Source: Undaria pinnatifida
Taxonomy: Eukaryota; Sar; Phaeophyceae; Laminariales; Alariaceae
Assembly (NCBI GenBank): GCA_012845835.1
Contig: JABAKD010000011.1
Coordinates: forward strand, 5,604,036-5,668,035
Reading direction: 5' to 3'
DNA length: 64,000 nucleotides
Translations under genes and position numbers: made by a program
The notes under the pieces: generated by a model
The model's database searches: none
Seen by the model: only the letters and a program-made list of their open reading frames with translations
Told to the model about the DNA's origin: nothing
Shown: piece by piece, positions 12,966 through 26,500 of the stretch
Layout of the letters: each line of letters begins with the position of its first letter
Position numbering within the stretch: position 1 is the first letter of the stretch

Positions 12966-13284
12966 CTTCCCCCCATCTCTCGCCCCCTCCCCCGACAACC
13001 ACTCACTTCAAAGTGTTCTATTAACACCTTGCGCGGAAAAAAAACTACTCGGCAAAGTCCTCACACCAAAGAATGCCCGTTAGAACTGCACCCGCGTTAT
13101 CGGGAGCAACCCACTTAGAATTTGTGTAGGGTAATTTTTTTCGCAGGAGTAACAGGTGCACCCGCTATTTCGGCCGCGGTGACTTGTCCATACAACAAAC
13201 GATCGTAACGCAGAACGTCGTCGCGAATGGTACACATCTTGCACACACACGTAACTTAATTGTTTGCGTGAGAAACAGAGCAGA

Positions 13285-13625
13285 GATAGCAAGCAGCAGA
13301 AGCTGCAGCACATTCCCAGTCCGCCAAGATGATTACACAAAAAAAAGGCAGCCTGAGTCTCCCGAGCTTTTTCCCATCGCGCGCGCTCCTTGATTGACGA
13401 TTCCACCCTCTCCGCGATCAAGAGGGAGTGACGCTCTGAAACGCACACTTATAGCAAGCAGCAGAAGCAGCAGCACATTCCCAGTCCACCAGGATGATCA
13501 CAGAAAAACAAAAAGGCAGCCTGAGTCTCCCGGGCTTTTTCCCATCGCGCGCGCTCCTTGATTGACAATCCCACCTTCTCCGCGAACAAGAGGGAGTTAC
13601 GCTCTGAAATTCACACTTAGATACC
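13285..13625. repeat. ~163-bp tandem duplication
   Basis: Two copies abut, starting near 13,292 and 13,455. Each runs from 'agcagcagaag' and 'cagcacattcccagtcc' through 'ggcagcctgagtctcccg', 'cccatcgcgcgcgctccttg' and 'agagggagt' to 'cgctctgaaa'. They are about 90% alike. No gene is supported between 13,625 and the 3' end of the Moco sulfurase gene at 14,575. Confidence 0.85.
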
Positions 13626-14574
13626 AGCATCTGTTTTGCCATGCAGTATGGACAATGGCAAAACATGCCAAGAGGGGTCTGGCAGCCAACTTGCTCTCAT
13701 CCCCCCCCTCATCCCCCCCGCCCGCTCCCACTCCCCTCCGCGCCATTTGCCAGGCGTACACTACTGTTACAGAGCGGTGAATGGGATGCCCGTTTTTTAC
13801 CGACGATAGTTACGCGTCGAGCAGGGGGGGAGTTGCAGCGCCGTGCTCTGCTTGCTCGCGCCCTGTTTGCCTGGCGCTAGTGTTCCCTCTCAAAATCGGG
13901 AAACCCCTCCTGCATCTCACAGAAGTGCGGCCAATACTGGTAGGCAACACATTCACCCTGTACAAGTACTGCCGTTGGCAAGCACACAAAGAAGGCCACG
14001 AAACAATGTACATACAACCCTCGGCGCGCGGAAAGGTGGGGCTTCGACCCCGGTGAGTCGCACGCGCTGAGTACCAAAACGTACGGAGAAAAATCGACGG
14101 CGATTTCGCTCGCAGACAATACTTGCAGGTTAAGGTCCATGAACATGTGCGGCCGTTGGCGCTGCCATTGTGCGCAGGCGGGTGAGTCCCCTACCTGCAT
14201 ACCGAAGTAAAATTGGGGCATAGTCCCTCGCCATACAATGAAAAACGGCGTTTTCTTGTGCCGCTGCCCGCAACCTCCGTGCGATGAAGGGGAGGGGGGG
14301 GGCGTGAAACCGAAACAAAATAACCTTAACCTATCATATCAGCACTACCGTCACCTGAACTATAGCACCCCCCCAGGAACCATCGGCGTGTGCTTCCCAT
14401 TGGCCTCGCAGTAGACCACCACCACATACCGTGAAGGGCATCCGTCCCATGCCCGCTGCCCTCGCAGTAAACCACCACCTATGGTCTTCACTGAGTGGAC
14501 ATCCCATGTCTATGTATCAGGATGTCTCCTGGTGATCACACACCACAACTAGGCGTGAAGGGCGTCCGTCCGCC

Positions 14575-17500
14575 TCACGCTTCGCCGTCAACCTCCATGC
14601 CCTCCGACACCCACGACGCCCACCCCCCATTTCCATGAGGGCCATCCCCCGTCTCCTTCTCCGCCACCTCCACAACACCCCCCCCTCCTGCCTCAGCCGC
14701 TGCCCCTTTTTCATCCCCCTCCTCCTGACCATCGAAAACGCCTCGCCAATGAGATGGTAGAGAGTCCTTCTTACCAAAACATCCCTCCATCTCACTTCCT
14801 GTCCCGAGTTGCTTCCCACACGGACGTCTGCTTTCAGTTTCTCCTCCGATTCTGCAACCACCTTCCGGAACCGTCGCAAGTTCGTGCTCGCCCCCTTCTC
14901 CGTCCCCCGCTTGGGTGCCAGCGGGTGACGGTAGGGGCATTGGGTCCCAGGCCAAGAATTGGCCGAACAGAATGCTGGCCCTTTCTCTACGGTACCCCGC
15001 GAGAACCTTTAGGGCGATGCCCGAAGTGTCGCCTGTTTCCGGATCGATGTTAATCATAGAACACCTGCGATTGTCACGTGGCCAGAATGTCGGGGGGCAG
15101 CGGAGGGCGGAGGGCAGGCTTAGATCCATTCTGCTTTTGTTTGCTACAGTTTCTGCATTTTGATGAATATCGAGGACAAAACACACGGTACATGCCACCA
15201 TGTTTCCCCCTACTTACGCTTGTTTCGCCCGGGGGAAAAAAAAACAATTCCGCTACTTTTACACGTTGAGAACGCGCAACTACGCCAAACTAATTGCTAG
15301 GATAATGGATACAAGTCTAAGGGGGGGGGGAATAACGGAACCTTTGAGGGGGTGACGCGTGCTTTCACTGAACAGCACGTGTTAAAAAAAAACGTGGACG
15401 GGGTGGGGTGGGGTGGGGTCGGGTGAGGTGGAGCAGAGGGGAGAGCAGAGCAGGAAAGAAACGGTTGCAAACTCCAGCACACGGGACGTTGGTGGCCAAC
15501 AAGCCTGGGCATAGAGCTGTCGATAACGAAAAGCAGCAGTGTAACAAGATGCGCTCTCTAACATGTTGTTCGACGAGCCACGAGCCTCTCTCCCTGTTGC
15601 TGTCGTCCACTGGAAACGGTAGATCGTTTAACGCAAGTCGTAGTGCATCACAGCTCACCTCCCCCCCCCCCCGGCTGCCGCCAACGGAGGCTCTTCTTTC
15701 TTGTCAATACAGCACACACGCGGCCGTAAACAACGTCCGGTCCCAGCGCTACGTTGTCCACAACGTAACCACATTCACACACCACAAAAACAACACAAAA
15801 AGACACACACAAAAGCACACCACAAAAAATCACCTGCTGCACGGCCCGGTCACCCGAAACCTCAAAACCCCGCCGATATTGACCCGTCGCCAGCTGTCCT
15901 CCTCGTGCGCCCGAACGCCATTGACGACAAAGTTGGGCCGGAAGTGGCCGGTGGTAACCTGCACATAACGGGGCGGGGGCACAGGCGGCAGCGGCGGTAG
16001 CGGCAGCGGCGATGTTTGCGTTGGTGTTGGCGGCGGTGGTGGTGGTGGTGGTGGTGGTGGTGGTGGTGGTGGCGGCGGCGGTGGCGGCAGTGGTGGCGGC
16101 GGCGGCAGAAGCGTGAAGGGGAGTAAGGTCAGCGTGATAGTAAGTACATTCGGGCGGTACATGTGCAGCAGGCGTGGACGGCGGTGACTGCACCTATAGA
16201 TCGCGCGATCTACCGCGGTGGAAAGGTGACGGGATGAAAGGCTAGGTACGATGGGAACCAAAACAAGCGCCTAGAGTGAAAAAATTCTATTGAGGGGCGT
16301 ATCAGTATAAGGGGTAGCGAAGATGGCGGTAGTGGTGGTGGTGATTGTGGTGGTTGTGGTCGTGGTGGTGGTGGTGGTGGTGGTGGTGGTGGAGGTGGTG
16401 GTAGTGGTACTGCTGGGGGTGGTGGTGGCGATAATGGAGGCGATGGTATTGGTGATAGTGGAGGTAGCAATGGCATTGGCGGAAAACATCCAAACCAACA
16501 CGAGGCATGTAGCGGGATGATCGTCGGCGTGCGGGCACTATTCTCACTTTAATATGTACTGCTACGACGCGCGAGAAATTGGCAAAATACGTCGTGTGGC
16601 CCCCAACCAAGCTCTTCCGACCGATCTGAACTCTTCAACTTGCGCCGAACCGAGGCGCTGCACCGAGGCGATTTTACGCGCAACCAACCGACTCATCCGC
16701 CTGTCCACCCTCCGTTCGCCCGTCGCGCCCCTTCGTTCTCACTGCCGCGACGGTGCACGTGCTCACCTGTTTGGGAGCGTTGCTCCTGAAGCTATCGTCG
16801 GTTTTAGTTCCAACAGCCGCACATCCGTCAGCCAAAGAACTCTCGCATATCATCTTGTTCACAATACCCACGCTCGCCCGCGATATCAGCAGATACTGGG
16901 CCTCGTTAGCGAATGCCCTGTTCGCGACATCTCTAGCCGCCGCTGCTGCCGCTGCCGTCGGCAGCGCTGGTAATGCTGGCAAGGCCTCTTCACTCTCACT
17001 CTTACTTCCCGAAGAAGGCAGTCGGAGCGCGGGCGGGGTGACGCCACCGCTGTTTCCGCCGCCGCCGGTGGGAGTGTCGAACGTGGCGGTGGCGGCGCGG
17101 ACCAGCGAGCACGGTATGCCGAGGAAACGGGTGAACCAGGATGAGGCCGACGCCGAGCAGGCCACGCCCGCCCGCCGGTTACCACACACACTAACGATCA
17201 TGGGACTGTCACCATCGTCACCGCCGCCACCGCCACCGCTGACCAGGCTCCCACCGGCACCGTTTTGAGACCATGAGGCGTCACCGCGTCCGTGGGAATC
17301 CCTCCGTTCCGCCGCCACCGAGTTGGTTTTTTCGGTCGTATCCCGTCTCGCGTCTGGCGTTCCCCAGTTCAGCGGCAGCACTAGATCTGGCATGGCCGGG
17401 GCCGAGACTGTGAGCGTGCGGGCACGGAGATCGACGAACGGGCGGATCTTGCACATGTCGGGGGCCTGCGGAGGCAGCGCCGCGAGACGACGCCGACGGG

Positions 17501-20500
17501 CGTTGAAACCGTCGAAAGGGCAGGGGCGAGAGAGAGCTGTCAGGAGACAGGTTTGAGCGCGGCAAAATACGCAATATCGCTCTTGTAAGAGGTTGAGTAA
17601 GAGCATCAGTAGCAGCAGCAATGGCAGCATTGACCGCATGCTTCCCTCCCACCACCACCCCCGTGGGTTCTGCTCTGCTGTGGTGAGAGAGGTGCTCACC
17701 TGCTTGAGGCGAAGGGCTCGGTTGTGGTGGTCCACCACCGCCCATTCCCGATCGTACGCCAGGCCCGACGCGCCTAACGGCCAACGAGCCTGTCCAAGGC
17801 ACTCCTCATCACCACCGCCACCACCACCGCCACCGCCGCCGCTTCCCCCTGCCGCCCATGTCACAAGACTAGCAATCAAGCCACCGCCCTTAGATATCCT
17901 CTGACGTGGCGGTGGTCGCGGCGGAGGTGGCGGTACCCCAGCTCGCTGTGGCGCGCATGACTTAATCGGGTAGACGTAGATCGCTTCGAGTACATGTTTG
18001 GAATGAGATCCGTCGGTGGTTTTCACCGCCGTGCTATCGGGGTCCGGAGGGGTGGTAAAGTCGGCGCCTGGTGGGCGCACGCGACCAAGACCTGTCTGCG
18101 GCATGACCATCACACGAAACGTGAAAACATGGGATGGATAAGGGGGGGGGGGGGAGTGGGATAAGCGGGGGGGGGGGGGGGCGGGGGGGGGGGCGTACCC
18201 GTTTGGTGCTTGCCTTAGTCATTTGACCATTGATCACGCATCCCTTTCGAGACGGAGCACCGTTCCTACTCCTGATAAGAGACACCTCCAACATTTGGGC
18301 GCTCATAAAGCTTCTTCCATACATTACATAGAAACTGTTTGCTTATCCTACCCCTGTCCTGTTTCGCCGTCTGCGGCCACCATCTATCTCCTAGAATAGC
18401 GATTGTTCTCTCGCTACTCTCTAAAAACCTCTCCATGTCACTTACGTTTAATATCCTCATCGTCTCCAACGCATCCCGTTCCTCCTTGTATATTTCATAG
18501 CTTCCTACTATGTGAGTCCTACTCTCTGTTGTTGTGCCACACGGGCATATACTGGTAGCCACGTCCTCCTCCTCCCGACTACTGGTACATCTCTTTCTTC
18601 TTTCTGGTAGGTCCAGGCCCCCTACACGAAATCGCAGTTTCAGCTTTTTCGCGTAGTCCATTGGACCGTGCAGATACTCTTTCATTCCAATATCTTCCCT
18701 CGACCCCCCGTTTATCTCTCAGTGCTTCTCCTATTTCACATTATCTCTTAGTGCTAGCCTTTCCCTTTCTTCCATTATTTATTTTGCTTCTGTCCTGTAC
18801 CCGCCAAACTTCTCTCGAGACAGCACCTCTTCTTGGTCTCCCCCTAAATCCTTCCATATTTTCTCGATTACGTTATCCCATCTTATTCCAGCTCGCCCTT
18901 TTGTACTTTTTTCCCATACAGCTCTATCAACTACAAGCGAGGGGGGGGAATAGTCGGGGAGGGGAGAGTACGAGGGGGGAGGGGGGGTGGAAGAGGGGGG
19001 GGCGGGTAAGGGGCAGGCACTCGCAGTTTCAATGCCGCCGTTTCCGCACCGTGAACCGCCTGTCCTCGACCGAAGCCGTGGGGCACGGGTGGCACCGTGG
19101 CGGGGAGAGGGGCATGACTCAACCACGCCAACAAACGATTCCCCACTCTCTCAATCCTCAGGCACCTCACAACGACGGCCACGGTACTCATCAATGTGCA
19201 CTGCTTTAGCAAACACTTCCCACGAATGTCAAACATCTCACCACGACGAAGTGCTTCCGCACGAAGCTCACAAACGCGTTGGCGTCCTCCCACGTCGACA
19301 TCCAACCCAGGGAGACTCGCACCAGCCCCGTGGGCCGACCATCGATCAAGTCGTGCTCGTCCCAGCAGACATGGCCTCTTGTCTCGCCAGACGAGGGAAA
19401 TGTTTGCATTGATTGGGGGGTGGAACGGAGGGGAGAGCAGGCAACATTGTTATTGGGGAGGGAGAGGAGGTGGCAGGCAGCAGTTGTACCGGGGGGGGTG
19501 TACTCAGTTTGTGCATGGCCGTGGTCGTATGACCATAGACCATCGCATCCCTACTATGCCGGGACGGAGCACGTCGGGTTGTCACCAACCAGGCAGACAT
19601 TGCTTGCACCAAGCGAGAAGCGTCGTGAGGAGTTCGGCGAGTCGCATGAAGGGTGAACCGCATCCTTCCAAAAACCGCTCGTGAGACGGACTTCGGCACC
19701 TTGTGCCTACTTTCTTGCTAATGGATGACAGCGCCAATGAGTTAGGGGGGGGGGGGGGGGCAGGAAAGACAGGCAGGCACGCAGGCAGGAAGGAAGGAAG
19801 GCAGGAAGGGAGGGAGAAAAGGGTGGTCCCCAAAGTCACCCCTCACCTCTCAAGCTGCTCCATGACGTCGTTGTCGCTCAGGCCAAGAGAGGCCTGGCAC
19901 GCCCCCGGATTACAAAAACACCCGGTCCTCAGCTGAATATTTTCAAGGCCAGCCAACTTCTCCACTTCCGCGTGCCCCGTGTGCCCCCCCCCCCCCGGCC
20001 TCAAGAAGCCCATCGTCACTACAGGCCCCTGCCCTCCCGCCGGCACCTCCTGCGCCCCTCCCTCCGCCGCGGCGAACTTGTCAAACCTCTCGTCCATCGC
20101 TGCTGCTGCTGCTGCTACCGGGGGTATCGGCTTTTCCCATTGGCCAAAGAATCTGAGGACCGGTTCCCCGGTTCCGTGACGCAGGGAAGACAGCTGTGCG
20201 TGCAAGTAGCGCGCCAGGGAGGAGGTGTGAGCGGCGATGGCTTGCATCCCGCCCACGGCTCTCAAAGTGCGAAAGCCAGCCTGATATATTCACGGGGGGG
20301 GTGGGGGTGGGGGGGGGGGTACTCAGTTTGTGCATGGCCGTAGTCGTATGGCCATGGCCCTCGCATGCCTGCTATGCCAGGACGGAGCACGTCGGGTTTT
20401 CGCCAACCAGGCAGACATTGCTTGCACCAAGCGCGAAGCGCGTGAGGTGTTCGGCGAGTCGCATGAAGGGTGAACTGCGTCCTTCCAAGAACCGCTCGTA

Positions 20501-23500
20501 AGACGGACTTCGGCACATTGCGCCTGCATTCTTGCTCATGGATGACAGCAACCAGTGAATTACTTTGTTTTCTGGTGTGGCCACTCCAGAGAAAGCAATG
20601 GGTGTTACTATGTAACTGCCTCGTGGGTGCCTTATCATGTTTACACTACGTGATGCGATCATTCTCCTTGTGCGGAGGAATGTTCTCCGCCCCGCATAAT
20701 ACGATCTCACTCGATAAGCATCATGGTGACCGCCATAAAAAAAAGGCACCCTGATTGTCTAGCTCACGCAGCGAATGGCATGTTTTACAGCGTCGTTGCC
20801 AACCAACGCCAACCCCAATATACATGAAAAATATTTTACAGCGTCGGTGCCAACCGAGGCCAACTATCATATATGGGAGGGGGGGGGGGTTCTAAGCCGT
20901 TTCTTGGTAATATCAGGTTGTCTCATGCTGTGAGGTGCTGGGCAGGGATGGAGCCAAGCAAGCCCGGGGCAACCACAAACTCACAAGCGGGAAAGAAAAC
21001 AGCTTGCTCCAGTATCTCCTTACGACAAAACAAAAAAAAACTCACCCGCAAGAGCAACACACCATCCAACGCAACACGTGCGCAAGCGCACCCAACGTAA
21101 CCTTCCGTAGCTTGATTGTGTGCATAATTCAAGCGTAAACGCATCTATTATGGTGATGCTGCTTCTTCCGCCGCCGCGTCCGCGCAGAAAGGCCGAGCGC
21201 TATCTTAACTCGCATAGCCTACAGTACCTCGAGGGCCAGCACCCCCAGAAAGTTTTCAGTCCCGTCCGTGAGTCGGCGTTCCGTTTCAGATCGAAGCTGT
21301 CGGAAGGGGCTGTCCGCAAGCGCGGCAGCCACGGTACCGCCGCCAAAGTAACCCTTGCGGAGAACGCGCGCGGCGCGCTCACGGACAATTAAGGCACCGA
21401 GGCCGGTAGGGTAGCTGCACGGCGGTACGTTAAGGTAGGTAAATCAGGGTGCGGTCGGAGAGGGGAGGGGAAGGGGGGAGAGCAGAGAGAAGTGGGGGGG
21501 AGGGGAGGGAAGGGAAGGGGAGTAGAGGGGAGGGGGAGGGCGGGAGGGCGAAGGAAGGGGAGGGAAGGGGATTTTAAGGTAGGCTAGGGGAGGTTAGGCT
21601 AGGGTAGAGTAGGTCTGGTCAGGGTGGAGTAGGGAAGGGGAGGGGAGGGAAGGGGAGGTTAGGGAGGTTAGAGAGGTTAGGGTAGGGTAGGGTAGGGTAG
21701 GGTAGGGTAGGGTAGGGTAGGGTAGGGTAGGGTAGGGTAGGGTAGGGTAGGGTAGGGTAGGGTAGGGTAGGGTAGGGTAGGGTAGGGTAGGGTAGGGTAG
21801 GGTAGGGTAGGGTAGGATAGGGTAGGGTAGGATAGGGTAGGGTAGGGTAGGGTAGGGTAGGGTAGGGTAGGGTAGGGTAGGGTAGGGTAGGGTAGGGTAG
21901 GGTAGGGTAGGGTAGGGTAGGGTAGGGTATGGTCGGGTCGGGTAGGGTGGGGTCGGGTAGGGTAAAGTAGCGTAGGGTAGAGTAGGTTAGGGTAGGGTAG
22001 GGTAGGGTAGGGTAGGGCAGGGTAAGGTCGGCTAGGGTACCGTAGGTGAGGGGAAGGGATGGGAGGGGAATGTAGGGTAGGGTAGGGTAGGGCAGGGGAA
22101 GGTAGGGTAGGGTAGGGTAGGGTAGGGTAGGGTAGGGTAGGGTAGGGTACCGTAGGTGAGGGTAGGGTAGGGTAGGGTAGGGCAGGGTAGGGCAGGGTAG
22201 GGTAGGGCAGGGTAGGGTAGGGTAGGGTAGGGTAGGGCAGGGTTAGGTAGGGTAGGGTTAGGTTGAGTAGGGTAGGGTTGCGAAGGGTAGGGTGGGGAAG
22301 GGCAGGAGCAGGGGCATAGTGCAACGGGACGATGTTGTTTTCTTGCGAATGCCTCTTCTCGTTTTTGCTAAAAAGAAAGTTGAAAAATCCTTGTCTGGAC
22401 GCAAACACACGCGGCGTTAATGAATTGTGCTTGGTGGGGATGCGCGCTCGCACGAACAGCGACGCGGTTGAAACGCGGGACACGAGCAAGGATCAGTGTG
22501 ACCATCCCGTGCTTATTCCGACGCCGAGTCTTTCCGGCGGCTTATGCCGCAGCCGAACATTTGCGGCGGCGTGTGATGCTGATGCGAAGAAGAACGCCGA
22601 CATCGCTTGGCGGGTGGAAGAACACCACTTGCCCCCGCACGGTCAAGCACGTTGTGACACAGAGGCCACAGCGAGAAGCGCATGGATCGCTCGGGCAAGA
22701 CATACCGTGTAGCAAATCGTGCCCAGAAGACTCCGAACAAAACTGCATGCTTCCAACACCCGCCCCCGCAACAGCCCCGTCCGCCCCCTCGCGCGCTCCC
22801 TGGAGATTCCCCCCGCTGCAACATCCTTGCCTCGTATATAACAACTGTCACTCCTGAAATGTGATTCTGCTCTCATCTAAGCATCTTGTGGAACGAGAGA
22901 GTAACTCGGTCCGCCTCCAGTGACATGTCGCCAACACCCTCACCCCCCACACGGCCACCCCCCTTGCCCCTCCCGCCCCCCCTGTGAGTGCACATGTAGT
23001 CCGTGCAGTTTTTTTTCGAACATACTTTGCATACATGATCGTAGTTTCGAAAACACCTCTAAAACGCTCGCTCTTGCGCGCACGTGTTCGGCGCTCATTT
23101 TTTGTTTGCGTTTTCTTTTAGCATGCTTCTGAAAGGTCATTAACTACATTTCAATGGGATGGAAGGTGGAAAAGTCGTAAGCTCGTTTGGACCACGGATT
23201 TCGACAGCCCTTGGGATTCTACACGTGATACGATCTTTAGAATTAGCAGAAAAAAAAAACGAAGAAACAGGCAGAAAATTGAACACGGGGCGTCATGGAA
23301 ATTTCACATGGAAATGTTTCCGCCCAAGATGTGCGAAAATAAAAAGGTCTCCACATGATATTTTGGTCTGTTCGCAGGTGGTTTACGTAATAATTAGTTA
23401 CTTTGTAAACGATATTCACGAAATTTTCGTGGTTTGGTTCAAAATAATTGATTCGGGTCGATTTGGTTCTGACAAGCTGTAACTTTTCTTGGTTACAGAG

Positions 23501-26500
23501 TTGGCCAAAAAACACCGCCAAAGCACTATTCGCTATCTCAGCCCTGAGCACGACTACGGTCGTCCTGTTTTACCATTCGTCGTTTTTCGAAAGTTTTTTG
23601 CCGAAAATAGATTGGACAAACAATTTTGTACAAACAATACCCGCCGCCCCCCCGTAACAAGCCTGCCTCAAAGGTAAGAAGGAATAAAAAAGAAACGCTA
23701 TGAACGACGACAGGTTCGGGTATCTCTATTCGGAGTAGGGACGGTGCTCCGTCTCGAAAAGAATGCGTGGTCAACGGTCAAATGACAACTCGTAAGGCCA
23801 AGCAGTAAAGAACCCCCCCCCCTGTCATATCCTGGTAATATCTGCCACCACTTGCTTAAATGTCTGCTCGCTCACCCAAAGATCTTGTAGAACGAAAGAG
23901 TCACGTAGTCCGCCTCCACCGCGGACAGGTCAAGCGGCGCCGTGCCCACAAATTTCGCCGCGTCCAGCATCACCCACCACCTTTTCCTAGGCCTCCTGCC
24001 GGTAGTGGCGGCGGCGGCTGGCGGCGGTGGCGGTATCGCCCCTCCCGACGCAGCCGGCCCATCCCCTACGCAAGACTCTACTTTTTCCGGGTCTGTTGCT
24101 CCACTTGGGTTAACCCTCGCGGAAGCTCGACGCCCACCTTCGACGACACCGCTGCTGTTGCCATTTGCAGCCGTGCCCGCCACGCGTCGTCGGGACGCGT
24201 GGTGGGATCCACGGGGTGGGCAAGTGCATGGGGGCATTGAAAGAGCCCCTCGCTTTACGCGCCCCGCGATAGCCAGGTCCGGCCGCGCGCCCGTGGCGTT
24301 ACATTCTGCGGGGAAGGCGAAGAGGCAATCGACCACGCCGTCGGTATCGTCAATGCCGCCGTCACTGCTGTCGATGTCCTCGTCACTGCTGTCAACGTCC
24401 GCACCATTGCTGTCCACGACTGCGTCAGTTCCGTCAACGTCCCCGTCACTGCTGTCAATGTCCGCGTCACTGCTTTCAATGTCTGCGCTAACGGTGGCGT
24501 GGTCGGTGTTGGTGTCAGCGTCGGTGTCGGTGTCAGCGGAGGCGGGGGCGGTAACATCACCAACGCCACCACCGATCCCACCAAACAGTGCGCCCCGTTG
24601 CTTGACCAACCCTTCGTCGTCCCCTGGACGATCCACCTTGCCGCCGCCAACACCAACGCTACCCCAGCCATCACCACCACAACCATGGTCACCAATTCCA
24701 CCAACATCACCACCCGCCTCCTCTTCCACCTGCCCCCGCCTCAGCCGGCAAGCCTCACCATCCGCACCATTATTCTTCCCAGTATCCCCCCCGATGTCTG
24801 CTACCCGCCCGAGCTTGTTCTTACCCCGCAAATCGACCGTTCTGTTCCGGCCATCTTTGCTCCAGCCACCTCCGCCGCCGCAAGCGCAGCGGCAGCGGCT
24901 ATCGCGGGGCCGCACGCCTCCGTCCTCTTGCAAACCCCAGTGCGTGTTAAGGTCGACGCATTCGATGTCAGCGCCCCCCTTGCTCGCGTACTCGCGGACG
25001 CCTAGCACCGAATTGTGGCTCGCTCGCGCATGGGCGAAGGTCGCCCCGGGGCGCCACGGGAACATTTCCCCAACCATTTTGAGCGACGCCGTAGCGCCAG
25101 AGGTGAAGACCACGCTCCATTCCCGGGGAGACGCTCCGAAGTGGTCGAGGACCGCTTGGCGGGCGGAGTCGACCAGGGCGGCGGTGGCGGACGAAACGGG
25201 TCCCTGGCAAACGTGAAAACGAAAAAACAATTGAAAAAAAAAATGGGGAAAAAAAATGGGGGTTCAGAATGACCAAAAAGGGAAAATAAACACGTATCAT
25301 ATCGTCAAAGCCAATTGTATCACGCCTGGCGTACTAAAGAAGGCGTAAATAAAGAGAGCATTGATCAAAAACGGCACCGCCTGGCGGGCGGAGTCCACCA
25401 GAGCGGCGGTGGGGAACGAAACGGGTCCCTGGCAGAACCAAACAAAAAAACGGTGTTATGAACGACAAAAAAATACTCCGGAGTAATACTACACGTGTTT
25501 ATATGAGTACCTGGTAGTAAAAAAATGTACCAGGTATAAACTAAACAAAACACACATGAAAAAAAAAGCACCGATTGGCGTGCGGAGTCGACTAGAGCGG
25601 CAGTGGCGGACGAAACGGGTCCCCGACAAACACACATATACCAGGTACAATAACTAAACATGAAGAAAACACATACCATATCAGGTACCGGTCCTTGGTA
25701 CATAAAATGGCCAAAACACACACAGAGCACACTACAAAAAAATGGCAAACAACGGAGAACAAATTTGTAAAAACGGCCAGCAATCAAGAAAACACGCAGT
25801 ACCAATGAACCTGGTACCAGCTATGATACCACAAACGGGAAAAAATAAACAAACATATTTATGCCGGGTACTATGCATTACAGTTGGCAAAAAATGAACA
25901 AAAACACGTGTGATACCAGGTACAGCAGTAGTGGCTACGATATAAGAGAATCGATATTAGAGAAAGTACGGATATAAGATAACTTTTTCGACTTGTCACG
26001 AAAAAATCCGATATAGGAGATGTTTTTTTGTCTTTTTCCCGAGATTTTCTCTTACATCAAGCTTTCAGACAAGTAGTGCCGCACACACAACACACGCACA
26101 CGCCTCCAAACGCCATGCCCTGTGCAGCGGGCAGGCGCTGCGCGTGCGTACCCGATCAAATGCCAGCCGCGCCAGGCTTTACGAAGCACCAGTGCAGGTT
26201 CTGCGGAGGGTATCTCCTTGGGATGTGTGTTGTGGTTGACCAAGAAAGTGACAGCGAGATGCGCCGCGCCTGCCACAGCTGTGTGAGTCCCGGCGGCGGC
26301 AAAAGTTCAGGCGCGGATACTGCTGCGTGGCAGCCTCCAAAGCGCACGAGTCCGGAGAGCAAGGGCAAGGGTAAGAGCTCTACGGGTGCAAGTGGTGGCT
26401 TGAAGCTCAGCGCTGCTGATCCTGGCAAATGCGGCGGAGCTAAGAAACGCGCCCGGGATCGGTCTGTTTGTTTTCGGTGGGTATGAACATGTGCTAATAA

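Noticed and set aside
21677-22489. 270-codon minus-strand frame of Pro-Thr-Leu-Tyr repeats
   Set aside because: It is only the translation of the GGTAG array; no conserved protein feature at either end.
23942-25216. 424-codon plus-strand frame
   Set aside because: Shadow of Moco sulfurase exon 2, which carries the conserved motifs on the minus strand; the plus frame is Ser/Pro low complexity.
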